Shown here: positions 17,230 through 26,976 of the stretch, in pieces
How positions within the stretch are numbered: position 1 is the first letter of the stretch
Layout of the letters: each line of letters starts with the position of its first letter
NCBI GenBank assembly: GCA_964540815.1
Contig: CAZIOH010000017.1
Coordinates: forward strand, 1 to 64,000
Length of the DNA stretch: 64,000 bases
Direction of reading: 5' to 3'
Source: CAZIOH01 sp964540815
Lineage (GTDB): Bacteria; Myxococcota_A; Polyangia; Fen-1088
Position numbers and translations under genes: made by a program
Notes under the pieces: generated by a model
Seen by the model: the letters and a program-made list of their open reading frames with translations, nothing else
What the model was told of the DNA's origin: nothing
Database searches by the model: none

Positions 17230-20091
17230 ATGACCACGAGACACGCCGTCGTTCGAAGAGCCGGTCGGGTAACAGGTGCTGGTTTGTCGGTGTTCATGTC
17301 GTACGCGCTGCTGACGCCGGCCGGGGCAGCGCCGGCGCCCTCCGGTGCCCCGGGCGCATCGGACAGACCGGCGCCGGGCTCTTCCTCGAGCAAGAAGCCC
17401 GACAAGAAGTCCGACCAGCCGACCTCCGTCAAGGCCGGCCTCTTCGCACAGGTTGCTGCCTCTCCTGGCGAGACAGCGGGGTCGGCGGTGGCGCCGGCGG
17501 CCGGGGCGACTCCGGTCGCGCAGGCCGCGCCGCCCGTTCCGGCGCTGTCCCCGCCCGGCGCGGCGCCGGTGGCCGCCCCGTCTCCTGTCGTGGTGCCAGC
17601 TCCGGTTGGCGCCACCCCCGGAGAGCCGGCCCCGCTCGACCCAGACCAGATCCCGCCGGAGTTGCTGGTCCCCGCGACTCCCGGCGCGCCACCCTCGCCC
17701 GGGAGCGAGAGCTACGACCCGAACGCGGTCGAGGTGGTCAAGGTGACCGTCGACCGGCGCGAGCAGAACCTGCAGAAGTACGCCGGCTCTGCCAGCGCCT
17801 TCTCGGGTGACGATCTGTCGCGGGTGGGCGTGACCTCCGTGCGCGACATGGCGCAGGTCAACCCCGCGCTCGAGATCGGAACCCAGGAGGGGAACACGGA
17901 GATCTTCATTCGTGGCGTCGGGAGCACGAACAACACCGAGCTCGGCGATCCCTCGGCCGCCACCCACGTGGATGGCATCTACATTCCCCGACCGCGCGGG
18001 GTGGGCTCGATGTTCTTCGATCTCGAGCGGGTCGAGCTCAACCGTGGTCCGCAGGGCACCATCCGGGGCCGCAACGCGACCGCCGGCTCGCTCAACATCA
18101 TCACCGCCAAACCCAAGCTCGGACAGTTCGCCGCCGAGGCGGGCGTCCAGCTCGGCAACTATGCCCAGCGGCTGACCACGGCGATGGTCAACATCCCCCT
18201 CGGCGACACGCTGGCGCTGCGGGCGGCGACCTTCTCCGAGAACCGAGATCCGTTCTTTCACAACGGCGGGCCCATCAGCACCATCACCCCGGCGGAGAGC
18301 GCCGACAACCTGGCCTATCGGGTGGGATTGAAGTGGGTGCCGTCATCGTTCGTGACGGTGAACATCGGGCACGATCTCACCCGCGAGCGCGGCACCGGGT
18401 ACAGCGGCGCGAACTTCAACGGCGCGCTCGTGGCCGGGCTGCTCCCGAGCGAGGTGCCCGACCCGCGCAGCGTGGTGTACCGCGGACCGCAGCCTTCGCA
18501 GAGCCTCGATCACTGGGGCGTGCACGGTGACGTGACCCTCGACTTCGGTCCCTTGCTGGTCAACTACCTCGGCAGCTACCGCGACCTCACGTACCGACAG
18601 ATCACCGGCGGTAACAGCGGGGTGGCCTTCCCTGGGCAGGTGGTCGGCAACGGCGATCTCGACAACTGGTCGACCTCCTGGTGGTACAGCGCCTCGCAGT
18701 CGCAGGTCCACGAGCTGCGCATCCTTACCCCCGACACGGCACGCCTGCGGGCCACCCTCGGCGGGTTCTTCTTCTACGAGAAGCAGCAGGTCACCCTCTA
18801 CAACACGGCCGACAATTCGAACACCTACGTCGGGGGCGAGTTCAACATGCCCTACGTGCGGGGCAAGTCGACGGCGGGGTACCTCGACGCGGTCTTCGAC
18901 ATCTTCAAGTGGTTCCGCGCCACCGGCGGCCTGCGGGTCACCCAGGAGTCCAAGGACCGAACCGGGCTCGGCGCCGTGTGGCTGGTCGACAATGCGAACC
19001 CGGGCGGTCAGAACTTCCGCTTCGGGACCGAGGGGTTCCAGCCCGCCTTCGGGGCGCGCACCCTCTACCCGGCGCCCGGACAGGCGTTCGATGCCAACGC
19101 GGTGTTCTTGAATGGCGTCAGCCGCTTCGGCATCCGCGACACCCTCAACGGCTTCCTCGGGCCCGGAGGACCTGGCGTGTTCCAGGCGGGACCGGTGAGC
19201 CCGCAGCTCGGGCACTACAGCGGAACCTTCCTCGACTACCGGGCCGGGGTCGACATGGATCTCAGCCCGACCCAGCTCCTCTACGGGACCTTCACCACCG
19301 GGCACACCTCCGGTGGGTTCAACGACAACATCGGGAACGTCGCGCCGACCTACAAGCCCGAGAGCCTGTATGCCTTCGAGCTCGGCAGCAAGAACGAGCT
19401 CCTCGACCACAAGTTGCGGGTGAACGCCGCAGGCTTCTTGTACATCTACCGCGACCAGGTCTTCCAGATCATCCAGCAGGTCGGCGTGAACCCGAACCCC
19501 ACCCAGCCACCGCCTTCCTCCGCCGTTCGCGTGAACGTCGGGAAGTCGCACATCGTGGGCGTGGACTTCGATACCTCCTATCGCTTGCCCCTCGGGCTCG
19601 TGATCGGGGTGTCGGGGCTGGTGATGGATGCGCGCTTCGACGAGGGGCAGATCTTCGACAACCGCGTGGCGTACGGTCCGACGGGCAGCCCCACCGACAA
19701 GGTGAACGTCAAGGACAAGCACCTGCCACGGGCACCCACCTTGACCGTCAACTACTCGCTCTCACAGAACTTCCGCACGCCGATCGGCTGGTTCGACTGG
19801 ATCGCCAGCGCCCAGACCCGCAGCGAGTACTTCATGACGGTCTTCAACGGAAATGGAATCGATTCGCAGGGGAACGTGAATCCGTCCCTCAGCGACGTGG
19901 TCCCGAGCTATACCCGCCTCGACCTCGGGGTCGGGTACACCCGTCCGGACGGCAAGGCACGGCTCAGCGCCTTCGCCAGCAACGTGACGAACGTGGCCTA
20001 CATGACCACCTTCATCAACCAGCCGAACCTGAACCTGCGCTACTTCAATGCGCCCCGGCAGGTCGGTGTTCGTCTGAACCTGTACTGGTAG
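17230..20091 (+). CDS. TonB-dependent outer-membrane receptor
   Basis: The protein has 953 residues. A signal peptide precedes an unusually long Pro/Ala-rich periplasmic extension (about 30-165). A TonB-box-like VEVVKVTVDRREQN lies just before the plug (about 175-300). Plug motifs include IFIRGVGSTNN, VDGIYIPRPRG, DLERVELNRGPQG and RNATAGSLNIIT. The 22-strand barrel ends with aromatic FNAPRQVGVRLNLYW. The plug resembles receptors of the sphingomonad/Caulobacter type used for siderophores or for sugars; the ligand is unknown. GGGAG 5 bases before the ATG supports this start over an upstream TTG at 17218. Its 3' end overlaps the convergent YceI gene by 47 bases. Confidence 0.94.
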   Translation: MTTRHAVVRRAGRVTGAGLSVFMSYALLTPAGAAPAPSGAPGASDRPAPGSSSSKKPDKKSDQPTSVKAGLFAQVAASPGETAGSAVAPAAGATPVAQAAPPVPALSPPGAAPVAAPSPVVVPAPVGATPGEPAPLDPDQIPPELLVPATPGAPPSPGSESYDPNAVEVVKVTVDRREQNLQKYAGSASAFSGDDLSRVGVTSVRDMAQVNPALEIGTQEGNTEIFIRGVGSTNNTELGDPSAATHVDGIYIPRPRGVGSMFFDLERVELNRGPQGTIRGRNATAGSLNIITAKPKLGQFAAEAGVQLGNYAQRLTTAMVNIPLGDTLALRAATFSENRDPFFHNGGPISTITPAESADNLAYRVGLKWVPSSFVTVNIGHDLTRERGTGYSGANFNGALVAGLLPSEVPDPRSVVYRGPQPSQSLDHWGVHGDVTLDFGPLLVNYLGSYRDLTYRQITGGNSGVAFPGQVVGNGDLDNWSTSWWYSASQSQVHELRILTPDTARLRATLGGFFFYEKQQVTLYNTADNSNTYVGGEFNMPYVRGKSTAGYLDAVFDIFKWFRATGGLRVTQESKDRTGLGAVWLVDNANPGGQNFRFGTEGFQPAFGARTLYPAPGQAFDANAVFLNGVSRFGIRDTLNGFLGPGGPGVFQAGPVSPQLGHYSGTFLDYRAGVDMDLSPTQLLYGTFTTGHTSGGFNDNIGNVAPTYKPESLYAFELGSKNELLDHKLRVNAAGFLYIYRDQVFQIIQQVGVNPNPTQPPPSSAVRVNVGKSHIVGVDFDTSYRLPLGLVIGVSGLVMDARFDEGQIFDNRVAYGPTGSPTDKVNVKDKHLPRAPTLTVNYSLSQNFRTPIGWFDWIASAQTRSEYFMTVFNGNGIDSQGNVNPSLSDVVPSYTRLDLGVGYTRPDGKARLSAFASNVTNVAYMTTFINQPNLNLRYFNAPRQVGVRLNLYW

Positions 20092-20665
20092 ACGGGCTGG
20101 CGGCGACGGGCCGGATGGTCAGCGACACCGTCACCTCGACGGTGTCGCCGAGGATGAGACCGCGGGTGGCGAGATCCTGGTTCCAGTGCAGGCCGAACTC
20201 CTGGCGGTTGAAGAGTCCCCGAACGTGGAGGACCCGCGACGCGCCGGCGCCTGGCGCTCGGGGGGGCTGCTCCGGCCCGAGATCGTCGAGCTCGAGGGAG
20301 ACATTGCGGGTGACTCCCCGCATGGTGAGCTCCCCGAGGACCGTGTAGCGGTTGGGCCCGGCGGCGGGCTCGATCTTCCGACTGCGGAAGCGAATCTCGG
20401 GGAAGCGGACCACGTCCAGGAACTCGGCCGACCGGATGTGATCGTCCCGCTCGGGCTCGCCGGTGTCGATGCTGGCCGGGTCGAGGACGGCCTCCACCTC
20501 CGAGCGGGCGGGGTTGGCCGGGTCGAGCTCCACGGAGGCGCGCCAGCGCTCGAGGTGCCCGCTGATCTCGGCGACGATGAGGTGGCGGAGCTTGAAGCGG
20601 AGGTTGGAGCGAGCCGCGTCGGCCTCCCACCTGCCGGCCGGAGGAGCGGTCACGCTCGACGGCAT
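20045..20665 (-). CDS. YceI-like protein
   Basis: About 206 residues form one YceI domain, a lipocalin-like beta-barrel that binds isoprenoid or fatty-acid type ligands: WEADAARSNLRFKLRHLIVA, ELDPANPARSEVEAVLDPAS, DDHIRSAEFLDVVRFPEI, GELTMRGVTRNVSLEL, LFNRQEFGLHW and GDTVEVTVSLTI are all family blocks. I chose the ATG at 20665 because the domain begins there and GGGAGG lies close upstream. The frame also allows ATG 20785, giving a disordered 40-residue leader and no signal peptide. The last 20 residues (Ser/Thr-rich) fall beyond the domain and overlap the receptor gene end to end. Confidence 0.85.
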   Translation of the reverse strand: MPSSVTAPPAGRWEADAARSNLRFKLRHLIVAEISGHLERWRASVELDPANPARSEVEAVLDPASIDTGEPERDDHIRSAEFLDVVRFPEIRFRSRKIEPAAGPNRYTVLGELTMRGVTRNVSLELDDLGPEQPPRAPGAGASRVLHVRGLFNRQEFGLHWNQDLATRGLILGDTVEVTVSLTIRPVAASPSTSTGSDEHRPAGAH

Positions 20666-20974
20666 GGCCTCCCGCACCGGGGAGGGAGCGGAATCCGTCG
20701 CGGGAGGAGTTCGGGGACCTCCCGCTGACCCAGCCGTACGGTCGGATGACGAGGGTGTGCTTCGCATGTGCAGGTGGGTGTGCATACGTCAGGCCAATTT
20801 CCGGCGCTGTGGAGGGCACGGAGGGTGGGGGGCCCGGGAACAAGGGTGGGGCGAAGGCCGAGGTCCGTGCAATTCTTGCCGTTGGCATCCAGGGGCATGG
20901 CAGGTTGTGCGCTGTCGTTGGGCGCCCGCGCGTGCCGGGTCGTCGCCGTATCCGTCGTCGTCCGCGAGCATCAC

Positions 20975-22879
20975 TCACTGGCCCGTCGGTGGGAGGTCAC
21001 CGCCCTGGTGGAGGAGACCTCGATTGAGCAGCAGGGCGGGGCGCAACAGGCTCCTCACCACGGCGCGGGCGAGATCCGATTGCCCGAGCAGGTCGGCCAG
21101 GGGAGGAGCGCTCTGCGCGTAGAGCATCGCCACCAACCTGGCCACGGGGGAGCGGGCCACCACCCGATTGCGTTCCTGGCGCAGGAGGGTCACGTCGGGG
21201 TGCAGGGCGCTGCCGTAGGCGGCGGTGGCCACGACGCAGCCGGAGAGGGTCGTGTACTTCGACTTGCCGACGTAGAGCCGGATGAAGGCGGGCTTCGACC
21301 AGCCGCAGGTGCCCTGTGCACGCAGGGCGATCGCGTAGCCCGAGCTCGGCTGGAGGGTCGGCAGGGTCACCGCGGTGATGGCGCCGGGAGCCCCCGGCGT
21401 GGGGGCGGGCGCCGCCGCCCAGCGCTCGAAGGCCGTCTCGTCGAGCTGGCGCTGATTGTCGGGCGCGTAGCGGAGCTCGTAGGCCAGCACGGGGAGGCCG
21501 TGATCGTCGCTCTGCCGAAACTGAAAGGTCGCGGCGGCAGGGTCCTCGGTGCTGGTTGGCTCGCTGATGCGCGGCGGGTCGGGGGCGGTGGCGGCCGTGC
21601 AATCGAGAGGGGCACAGGTCGCGGCGTCGAGGTGGACGCGCCCGAGGCCCCCTGGCCCATCGGTGTCACGCAGGCGCGCGACGCCGCTGCCCGCGACGTC
21701 GGAGGTGATCCGCGGATCGATCGGGGTGAGATCACCCGAGGCTCCGGTCCAGTCACCGTAGCCGGCGGGCAGGCTGACGGCGGCCGGCGCGAGCGGCGCT
21801 GCCGGGTCGGCGGGGATGCTGAATGCCAGGCGGTAGACGACCGAGGGTTGTCCCACGTTCTGGTCGAACCCGTAGTTGCCGTAGTAGGTGAGCTCGACCG
21901 GTGTGAGGAAGGAGGTATGGGTGAAGGAGGGGTTCGGATCGAACTCCTTTCCGACCTCGACCATGAGCGCGTAGTCCCCGGCGGGGAGGGAGGTGGGCAC
22001 GGTCCAGCTACCCGAGAAGGTGAGATCGTAGCGCGGGGTCGCGGTCGCCACGGTGTCGACGTCATTGAGGAGACCGAACTGGCGGGCATCTCCGTAGTCG
22101 CAGCCGGCACCCTCGGCGGAGACGAGCGGCACGCACAGGTTGCCCCAGTCGACCAGATCGCCCCGGGGTGGGTAGACGGAGGGAGGAGCAGCGACCTCGG
22201 TGGTGGGGGCCGTGGTGGTGTCGCCGGGGGCGGGCGCCGCGAAGCTTCCCTTCACGCTGCGAAAGTTCCCGCTGGCGCAGGTGATGGCGTCCACCACCTC
22301 GGAGGCCATCATCGGTCGGCAAAAGTAGGGCTCGGGTGAGGAGACCTCCTGGTGCGAGGCGATCTCGTCGTCTCGGCCATCGGTCATGACCACCCCGGCG
22401 TAGACGACGCCGCGGCGGTGGGCCCACACCGGCAGGGCCATGGGGCGCCGCCCGTAGGGGAAGCGCGGCCCCGACCGGAAGTCCCAGCGCCCGGGACGGT
22501 TCCCGATGCCGTACAGGGCGACGGCGTTGGTGACCATCAGCGTGTCGACGAAGCGGGTGCCGTCGGCGGTCTCGACCCACACCGCGATCTGGGGTCCGAG
22601 GTCGGGGTGGGAGTCGGTGAAGTGGCAGAGCCCGGCGGCGTCGCGAACGAAGCAGTCGGGCTCGAAGCTGAAGCGGAGCACCCGGCAGGGCGGGGGCGTG
22701 GCCAGGGGGTCGGTGCTGGCGGGCGTGGCGGTGGTGGCAGTGGCAGTGGTGGTGGCAGACACGGCGGTGGTGGGCAGCGCGAGAAGCGCGGCGGTGACGC
22801 CAGCGAGGATCAGGCAGGGTGGGCGCCAGAACGGCCGAACCGGCGGTGGTCGAGGGGGTGCGCCAGGCAGGAGCCACAT
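20975..22879 (-). CDS. Secreted protein with CFI-box C-terminal domain
   Basis: The 634-residue exported protein has a hydrophobic signal segment (about 18-45) and a Thr/Ala-rich stretch. A long beta-rich region follows with Cys pairs (PDCFVRDAAGLCHF). Around residues 480-560 is a fibronectin-III-like region (VLAYELRYAPDN, SGYAIALRAQGTCGWSKP). The C-terminus carries GCVVATAAYGSALHPDVTLL then RQERNRVV, matching the CFI-box-CTERM pattern of Myxococcota exoproteins. That tail is thought to be a sorting or attachment module. The function of the rest is unknown. It is divergent from the next gene. Confidence 0.8.
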   Translation of the reverse strand: MWLLPGAPPRPPPVRPFWRPPCLILAGVTAALLALPTTAVSATTTATATTATPASTDPLATPPPCRVLRFSFEPDCFVRDAAGLCHFTDSHPDLGPQIAVWVETADGTRFVDTLMVTNAVALYGIGNRPGRWDFRSGPRFPYGRRPMALPVWAHRRGVVYAGVVMTDGRDDEIASHQEVSSPEPYFCRPMMASEVVDAITCASGNFRSVKGSFAAPAPGDTTTAPTTEVAAPPSVYPPRGDLVDWGNLCVPLVSAEGAGCDYGDARQFGLLNDVDTVATATPRYDLTFSGSWTVPTSLPAGDYALMVEVGKEFDPNPSFTHTSFLTPVELTYYGNYGFDQNVGQPSVVYRLAFSIPADPAAPLAPAAVSLPAGYGDWTGASGDLTPIDPRITSDVAGSGVARLRDTDGPGGLGRVHLDAATCAPLDCTAATAPDPPRISEPTSTEDPAAATFQFRQSDDHGLPVLAYELRYAPDNQRQLDETAFERWAAAPAPTPGAPGAITAVTLPTLQPSSGYAIALRAQGTCGWSKPAFIRLYVGKSKYTTLSGCVVATAAYGSALHPDVTLLRQERNRVVARSPVARLVAMLYAQSAPPLADLLGQSDLARAVVRSLLRPALLLNRGLLHQGGDLPPTGQ

Positions 22880-22968
22880 CCGTTGGCTCAGGCTAGCATC
22901 AGCTTCTGGTCGGTGTCCTGGATCGTGCCGTCCTTCGAGGCAAGGAGCGCCTGACACGCCTGGCCGGC

Positions 22969-23934
22969 ATGATAGAACTCCGCATGTCCGATGGGGTCCC
23001 TCGTGTGACCAGGGCCACCGCGATCCAGGCTGCGATCGCCCGCGCAGCGACCGTCGGTGCTCTGGTGCACGCGTTTCTTGCCTGGGGCCCCCTTCGGGCC
23101 CCTCGGATGGCGGTTGCCGCGGCGCCTGCGGGGCCAACCTCGACCGCGGGCGAGCCAATCTTGACAGGCGCCGACGTGCGGGTGCTCGAGCAGCGTGGAT
23201 GGCTCGAGCGTGATGATGCGCGGACGCTTCGGATCCTGGGAGCGTATGGCCCGCGGGTGCTGGGAGTCGAAGGCGTGCACTTGGCGGATGTCCGCATCGC
23301 GCACATCGAGGCGCTCGAGTGCGCGATCGGGAGGGTCGCGGCCCGCCGCATGGGGGTGGCTCAGTTCTTCGCGGATGGCTTGTTTCGCGGCGGGGCGGTC
23401 TCGCTGACCGTGCTCGTCGACGGCCAGACCTCCCGGGCTCTCGAGCGGGCATTCGACCTGCACACGATCTTCCCGGCGGTGGCGCGGGCGGGCGGGGGCG
23501 GGCGTTGGGGTGGGGCCGGGGGCGGCGAGGAGGCGCACATGCTCTTTCTCATCGCCGGTCAGGGGAGGCTGGCGATGGCCTACGATCGCGGGCTCACCTA
23601 CCCCCACCCCGACGACGCTTACGCGATCTTCGGAAACCGCGACTATCACATTTACCCGTTCCTGCGGATGACCATCGGCCTTCACCGAGGCAGCCCGGCG
23701 CTCCTCGACATCGCGACCGCCGACGGACCGGCGGCCCCCCTCCACCCCTTCGAGAAGCGCGTGCTCTTCCTGTCCCCCGCCATCCACAGCCTCACCGTCC
23801 ACGACCGCGACGTGACCGCCGATACCAGCATCATCGACCGCAAGATCCGCCCCCCGCCGGTGGAATGGCGTGAGGGCCCGGTCAAGGGCGGCGCCCGCCT
23901 CCAAGAGCTCGGTTGCCCGGCGGAGGGGGGCTGA
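22969..23934 (+). CDS. Hypothetical exported protein
   Basis: I do not recognise this 321-residue protein. It has an N-terminal hydrophobic stretch after Arg residues (about 18-45, AIARAATVGALVHAFLAWG) that may be a signal or anchor. A soluble region follows with conserved-looking segments LGAYGPRVLGVEGVHLAD, RMGVAQFFADGLFRGG, and MAYDRGLTYPHPDDAYAIFG with an aromatic HIYPFLRM. A Gly-rich break lies near residue 180. A second ATG at 22984 is possible. It is divergent from the CFI-box gene with 89 bases between them. Confidence 0.6.
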   Translation: MIELRMSDGVPRVTRATAIQAAIARAATVGALVHAFLAWGPLRAPRMAVAAAPAGPTSTAGEPILTGADVRVLEQRGWLERDDARTLRILGAYGPRVLGVEGVHLADVRIAHIEALECAIGRVAARRMGVAQFFADGLFRGGAVSLTVLVDGQTSRALERAFDLHTIFPAVARAGGGGRWGGAGGGEEAHMLFLIAGQGRLAMAYDRGLTYPHPDDAYAIFGNRDYHIYPFLRMTIGLHRGSPALLDIATADGPAAPLHPFEKRVLFLSPAIHSLTVHDRDVTADTSIIDRKIRPPPVEWREGPVKGGARLQELGCPAEGG

Positions 23935-24088
23935 GGGGGCGGGGCACCGCTCGGCCTGGGGACGCAGGTACGGATCGCCCGTCCTTGGTCACTGCGGGTG
24001 TTTGCGCCGCAGGGCGATGATAGTGTGAACGAGTGGTGGGATCCCTCTTTGGATTTGCACGAAGCCCGACGTGGTTGTTGGGACGGTC

Positions 24089-26902
24089 ATGGGCTCACCG
24101 ACCAACGTGATACACAGAGCTGGCCTCTTCCTGGCCCTGCTTTCCGTGGCCCAGGCCATCACCTGTCGGCCGAGCTCCAGGCAGCACCCCGCCTCCGACG
24201 TCGCACCCGCACCACGATTGTCTGTCGAGTGGGGTGGGTGTGCCGGAGTTCGAGAGGGACCCATCTGCGAGATCGGTAAGGATGGGACCCTGACACTGTG
24301 GGTTCCCGGCGCGGCCCCTCCACAGTGGCAACTGAGAGCGGACCGCGAGCTTGTCGAGATTCGGTCGAAGCGTGTCATCGACGGCGGAACCCAGGTCTCG
24401 TTGGTGCTCCGTCCCGGTACGCGTCGACTCTGCATCCTGGACGAGCGAGGCGATGTCCTCTGGGAGCTCCGGCTGGGCGACGCCACCTCTCACGAGCAGA
24501 TCGACCGGTCCATCGATCTCGGCCACAGGGGAGAATATGCCGCGGCCCTCAGGGCCCTCGATGACCTCCGAGGGCACGCGCGCCCCGAAGAGCGCGGACC
24601 AGCCGATGCAGCCATCGGGCGGATGTCCCTCGCACTCGGAGATGTGCGAAGAGCCGAGCCCGCCTTACGCGCGGCGATTCAGGCGGCGATCGCGGAGGGA
24701 AGGCTGGGAGATGCCGTACGGGATAGCTCGGCACTCGTCTGGGCGCTGGTCATGCTGGAGCAGCGGTTCGGGGATGCGCGAACCGTCCTCGACACGCTGA
24801 GGCGGTGCGGGAGTCAATTCTCGGAAGGAATCATCTGGATCGACTACCACCAGGCCCTGCTCGCAGAACAGACCGGCGATATCCGGACTGCCCTGCTCAA
24901 CTACCGAGCCGCAGAGCGTGGGGCTCATCGTCTCGATCGCTCGGGACTTGGCCGAGATTCGTCCATGGGGGTCGCTCTTCAACTGGCACGCGTGGGGCGG
25001 GTCGGAGAGGCCATAGAATCCATCAGAGACGTACCCGTTCCAGCCGATGCCTGCGCAAAGGCCACCTGGTCCTTGAACCTGGCCTGGATGGCTCTCCAGG
25101 GTATCCGCCACGAGACCCGAGGCAAGTCCGGCATCGATGCTTGGCAGGCGCTCCTGGAAGCCGAACGGGCCACCGCAGCATGCCCCGATCCCCACCGACA
25201 CCTCCTCGCCTTGGTGAACAGCGCGGAATTCGCGCTCGAGAGCGGTGACGATGTGCAGGTCGAGCGCCTCGTCTCGGCCCTTCAGGCCCTGCCGCCCAAT
25301 CCCGACGTTCTCTTCGGGGCTTGGCGTCTGGACGTCCTTGGCCGTTGGTACCTCCGGCGCGGCCTGGCGACTCGCGCGCTCGCGGCCTTCGAGGATCAGC
25401 TTCGAAGAGCCCGCGGGGCCGGCCTCTTCGACGAAGAGTTCCGGGCCGAGGTTGGATCGGGCCTGGCGCTCCTCGCCCTCCGGGACCGCCCCGCGTCGAT
25501 CGTGCATCTGAAGTCGGCACAGGCGCTCCTGATGCGAATGATGCGCCAGATCCCTCTCGGCGAGGGACGCGGCAGCTTTCTCGATGGTCACGACGAAGGG
25601 GTCCGAACCTTGGTAGGGGCCTTGGTCGCGGGGGGCGCCACGCGGGAAGCGCTGGCGGTGGCTCGCCAGGCCAGGTCTGCGGAGCTGTTGCAGGCGGCGC
25701 GAATCGATCGCCTGGCACGATTCTCCGTGGAGGCTCGAAGGAAGTGGGACGATGCGGTTGGTCGGTACCAGCACATCCGACGAGAGGTCGAGGCCGAGGC
25801 AGAAAAGGATTGGACGCTTCCGAAGGAGCAGCTGGCACAACGGCGCTCTGCTCGACAGCAGCGTGCGGAGCAGGGCCACGCGGTACTCGACGACGCTTAC
25901 CGCGTCCTCGTGGATGAGCAGCGCGACCTCGTGCTCGCCGAACCGAATCCGACCGAAGTGTACTTGGCGTTCTTTCCCGGCGTTCGGGAGTGGTATGCCT
26001 TCGCGGCTGGTCCGACCCGCGTCACGGTGGAATCCATCGCAGAAGAAGACTTCGCTTCTCTCGAGAATGCCGGCAAGATCTTGGCCCGGTTTCGTCCGCT
26101 CTTGAACTCCGCCAACCATATTCGCCTGTTGCCCTACGGCATCTCCGACAGCGTCGACTGGCACGCAATTCCATGGAACGATCGCCCGCTGTCCGCTTCC
26201 TTCAATGTCGAGTACGGCCTGGACATTCCCACCCGCGTCGGATCCGACGTCTCGCCGTCCGGGCGCGAGCGGTTCGCGGCATCGGAGGCGTTACCACGCG
26301 TCTTGGTCATGGCCGATCCCACTGGCGACTTGCCGGCATCGAGGTTCGAGGCGGCCTCGATCTCATCCGCGGTCGCTGGATGGCCCATCACCATCCTGCG
26401 GGGCGGTCAAGCCACCGGCGCGTCGTTGCTGTCTGCGCTTCCGGGGGTGGATCTGTTTCATTACGCCGGTCACGCGGTGATCTCGGGGAGGGAAGGAGCT
26501 GGTGCCGCCTTGGTCCTGGCGGGCGAATCGCGAATTGAAGTGGGTGACGTGCTGGCAGCCCCATCGGTTCCGAGCTTCGTCTTCCTGTCCGCCTGTGAAG
26601 CGGCAGGCACCTCGCGGGTCCAACCCTCGCTCATGGGGCTCGGACAATCGTTCGTTGCGGCAGGATCACTGGCCGTCATCGCTCCCAATCGTCCGATCCT
26701 CGATCGAGACGCCCAGGAATTTGTGAGCGCCTTCTACCCAGCGTTCGTCAAGGCCATGAAAGACAAGCGTGGCGAGAGATCGGCCGCGGGAGAGGCCTAT
26801 CGAGCTGCGGTGCTCGCGCTGACCGCCGGAGGGCCGGCGCCGTCGAAGCCGCTACCAGTTTCAGGATCCGGATGGGAGAGCTTCAGGCTCTTTGGCCCCT
26901 GA
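24089..26902 (+). CDS. TPR-CHAT caspase-like protease lipoprotein
   Basis: The 937-residue protein has a signal peptide and possible lipobox (VAQAITC). A small Ig-like N-terminal domain (about 40-110) is followed by TPR-like helical repeats (115-480) and a charged coiled region (about 560-620). The C-terminal CHAT peptidase domain has its predicted catalytic His795 in HYAGHAV and Cys836 in LSACEAAG, a spacing usual for CHAT. CHAT domains are caspase-HetF-type cysteine proteases that generally act on a partner protein. GTG 24071 is an alternative start 6 codons upstream. Two other lipoproteins follow, one a subtilase. The substrate is unknown. Confidence 0.88.
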   Translation: MGSPTNVIHRAGLFLALLSVAQAITCRPSSRQHPASDVAPAPRLSVEWGGCAGVREGPICEIGKDGTLTLWVPGAAPPQWQLRADRELVEIRSKRVIDGGTQVSLVLRPGTRRLCILDERGDVLWELRLGDATSHEQIDRSIDLGHRGEYAAALRALDDLRGHARPEERGPADAAIGRMSLALGDVRRAEPALRAAIQAAIAEGRLGDAVRDSSALVWALVMLEQRFGDARTVLDTLRRCGSQFSEGIIWIDYHQALLAEQTGDIRTALLNYRAAERGAHRLDRSGLGRDSSMGVALQLARVGRVGEAIESIRDVPVPADACAKATWSLNLAWMALQGIRHETRGKSGIDAWQALLEAERATAACPDPHRHLLALVNSAEFALESGDDVQVERLVSALQALPPNPDVLFGAWRLDVLGRWYLRRGLATRALAAFEDQLRRARGAGLFDEEFRAEVGSGLALLALRDRPASIVHLKSAQALLMRMMRQIPLGEGRGSFLDGHDEGVRTLVGALVAGGATREALAVARQARSAELLQAARIDRLARFSVEARRKWDDAVGRYQHIRREVEAEAEKDWTLPKEQLAQRRSARQQRAEQGHAVLDDAYRVLVDEQRDLVLAEPNPTEVYLAFFPGVREWYAFAAGPTRVTVESIAEEDFASLENAGKILARFRPLLNSANHIRLLPYGISDSVDWHAIPWNDRPLSASFNVEYGLDIPTRVGSDVSPSGRERFAASEALPRVLVMADPTGDLPASRFEAASISSAVAGWPITILRGGQATGASLLSALPGVDLFHYAGHAVISGREGAGAALVLAGESRIEVGDVLAAPSVPSFVFLSACEAAGTSRVQPSLMGLGQSFVAAGSLAVIAPNRPILDRDAQEFVSAFYPAFVKAMKDKRGERSAAGEAYRAAVLALTAGGPAPSKPLPVSGSGWESFRLFGP

Positions 26903-26976
26903 CCCATGGACAGGGCGAAGATGCGGAAGAGTCGGCTTCTTGGATTCAGACCAAGGCAACGCTACACTCGAGACCC

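Noticed and set aside
17230..20091. TonB-dependent receptor as a SusC homologue
   Set aside because: There is no SusD-type lipoprotein next to it and no carboxypeptidase-regulatory N-terminal domain, so it is called only as a TonB-dependent receptor.
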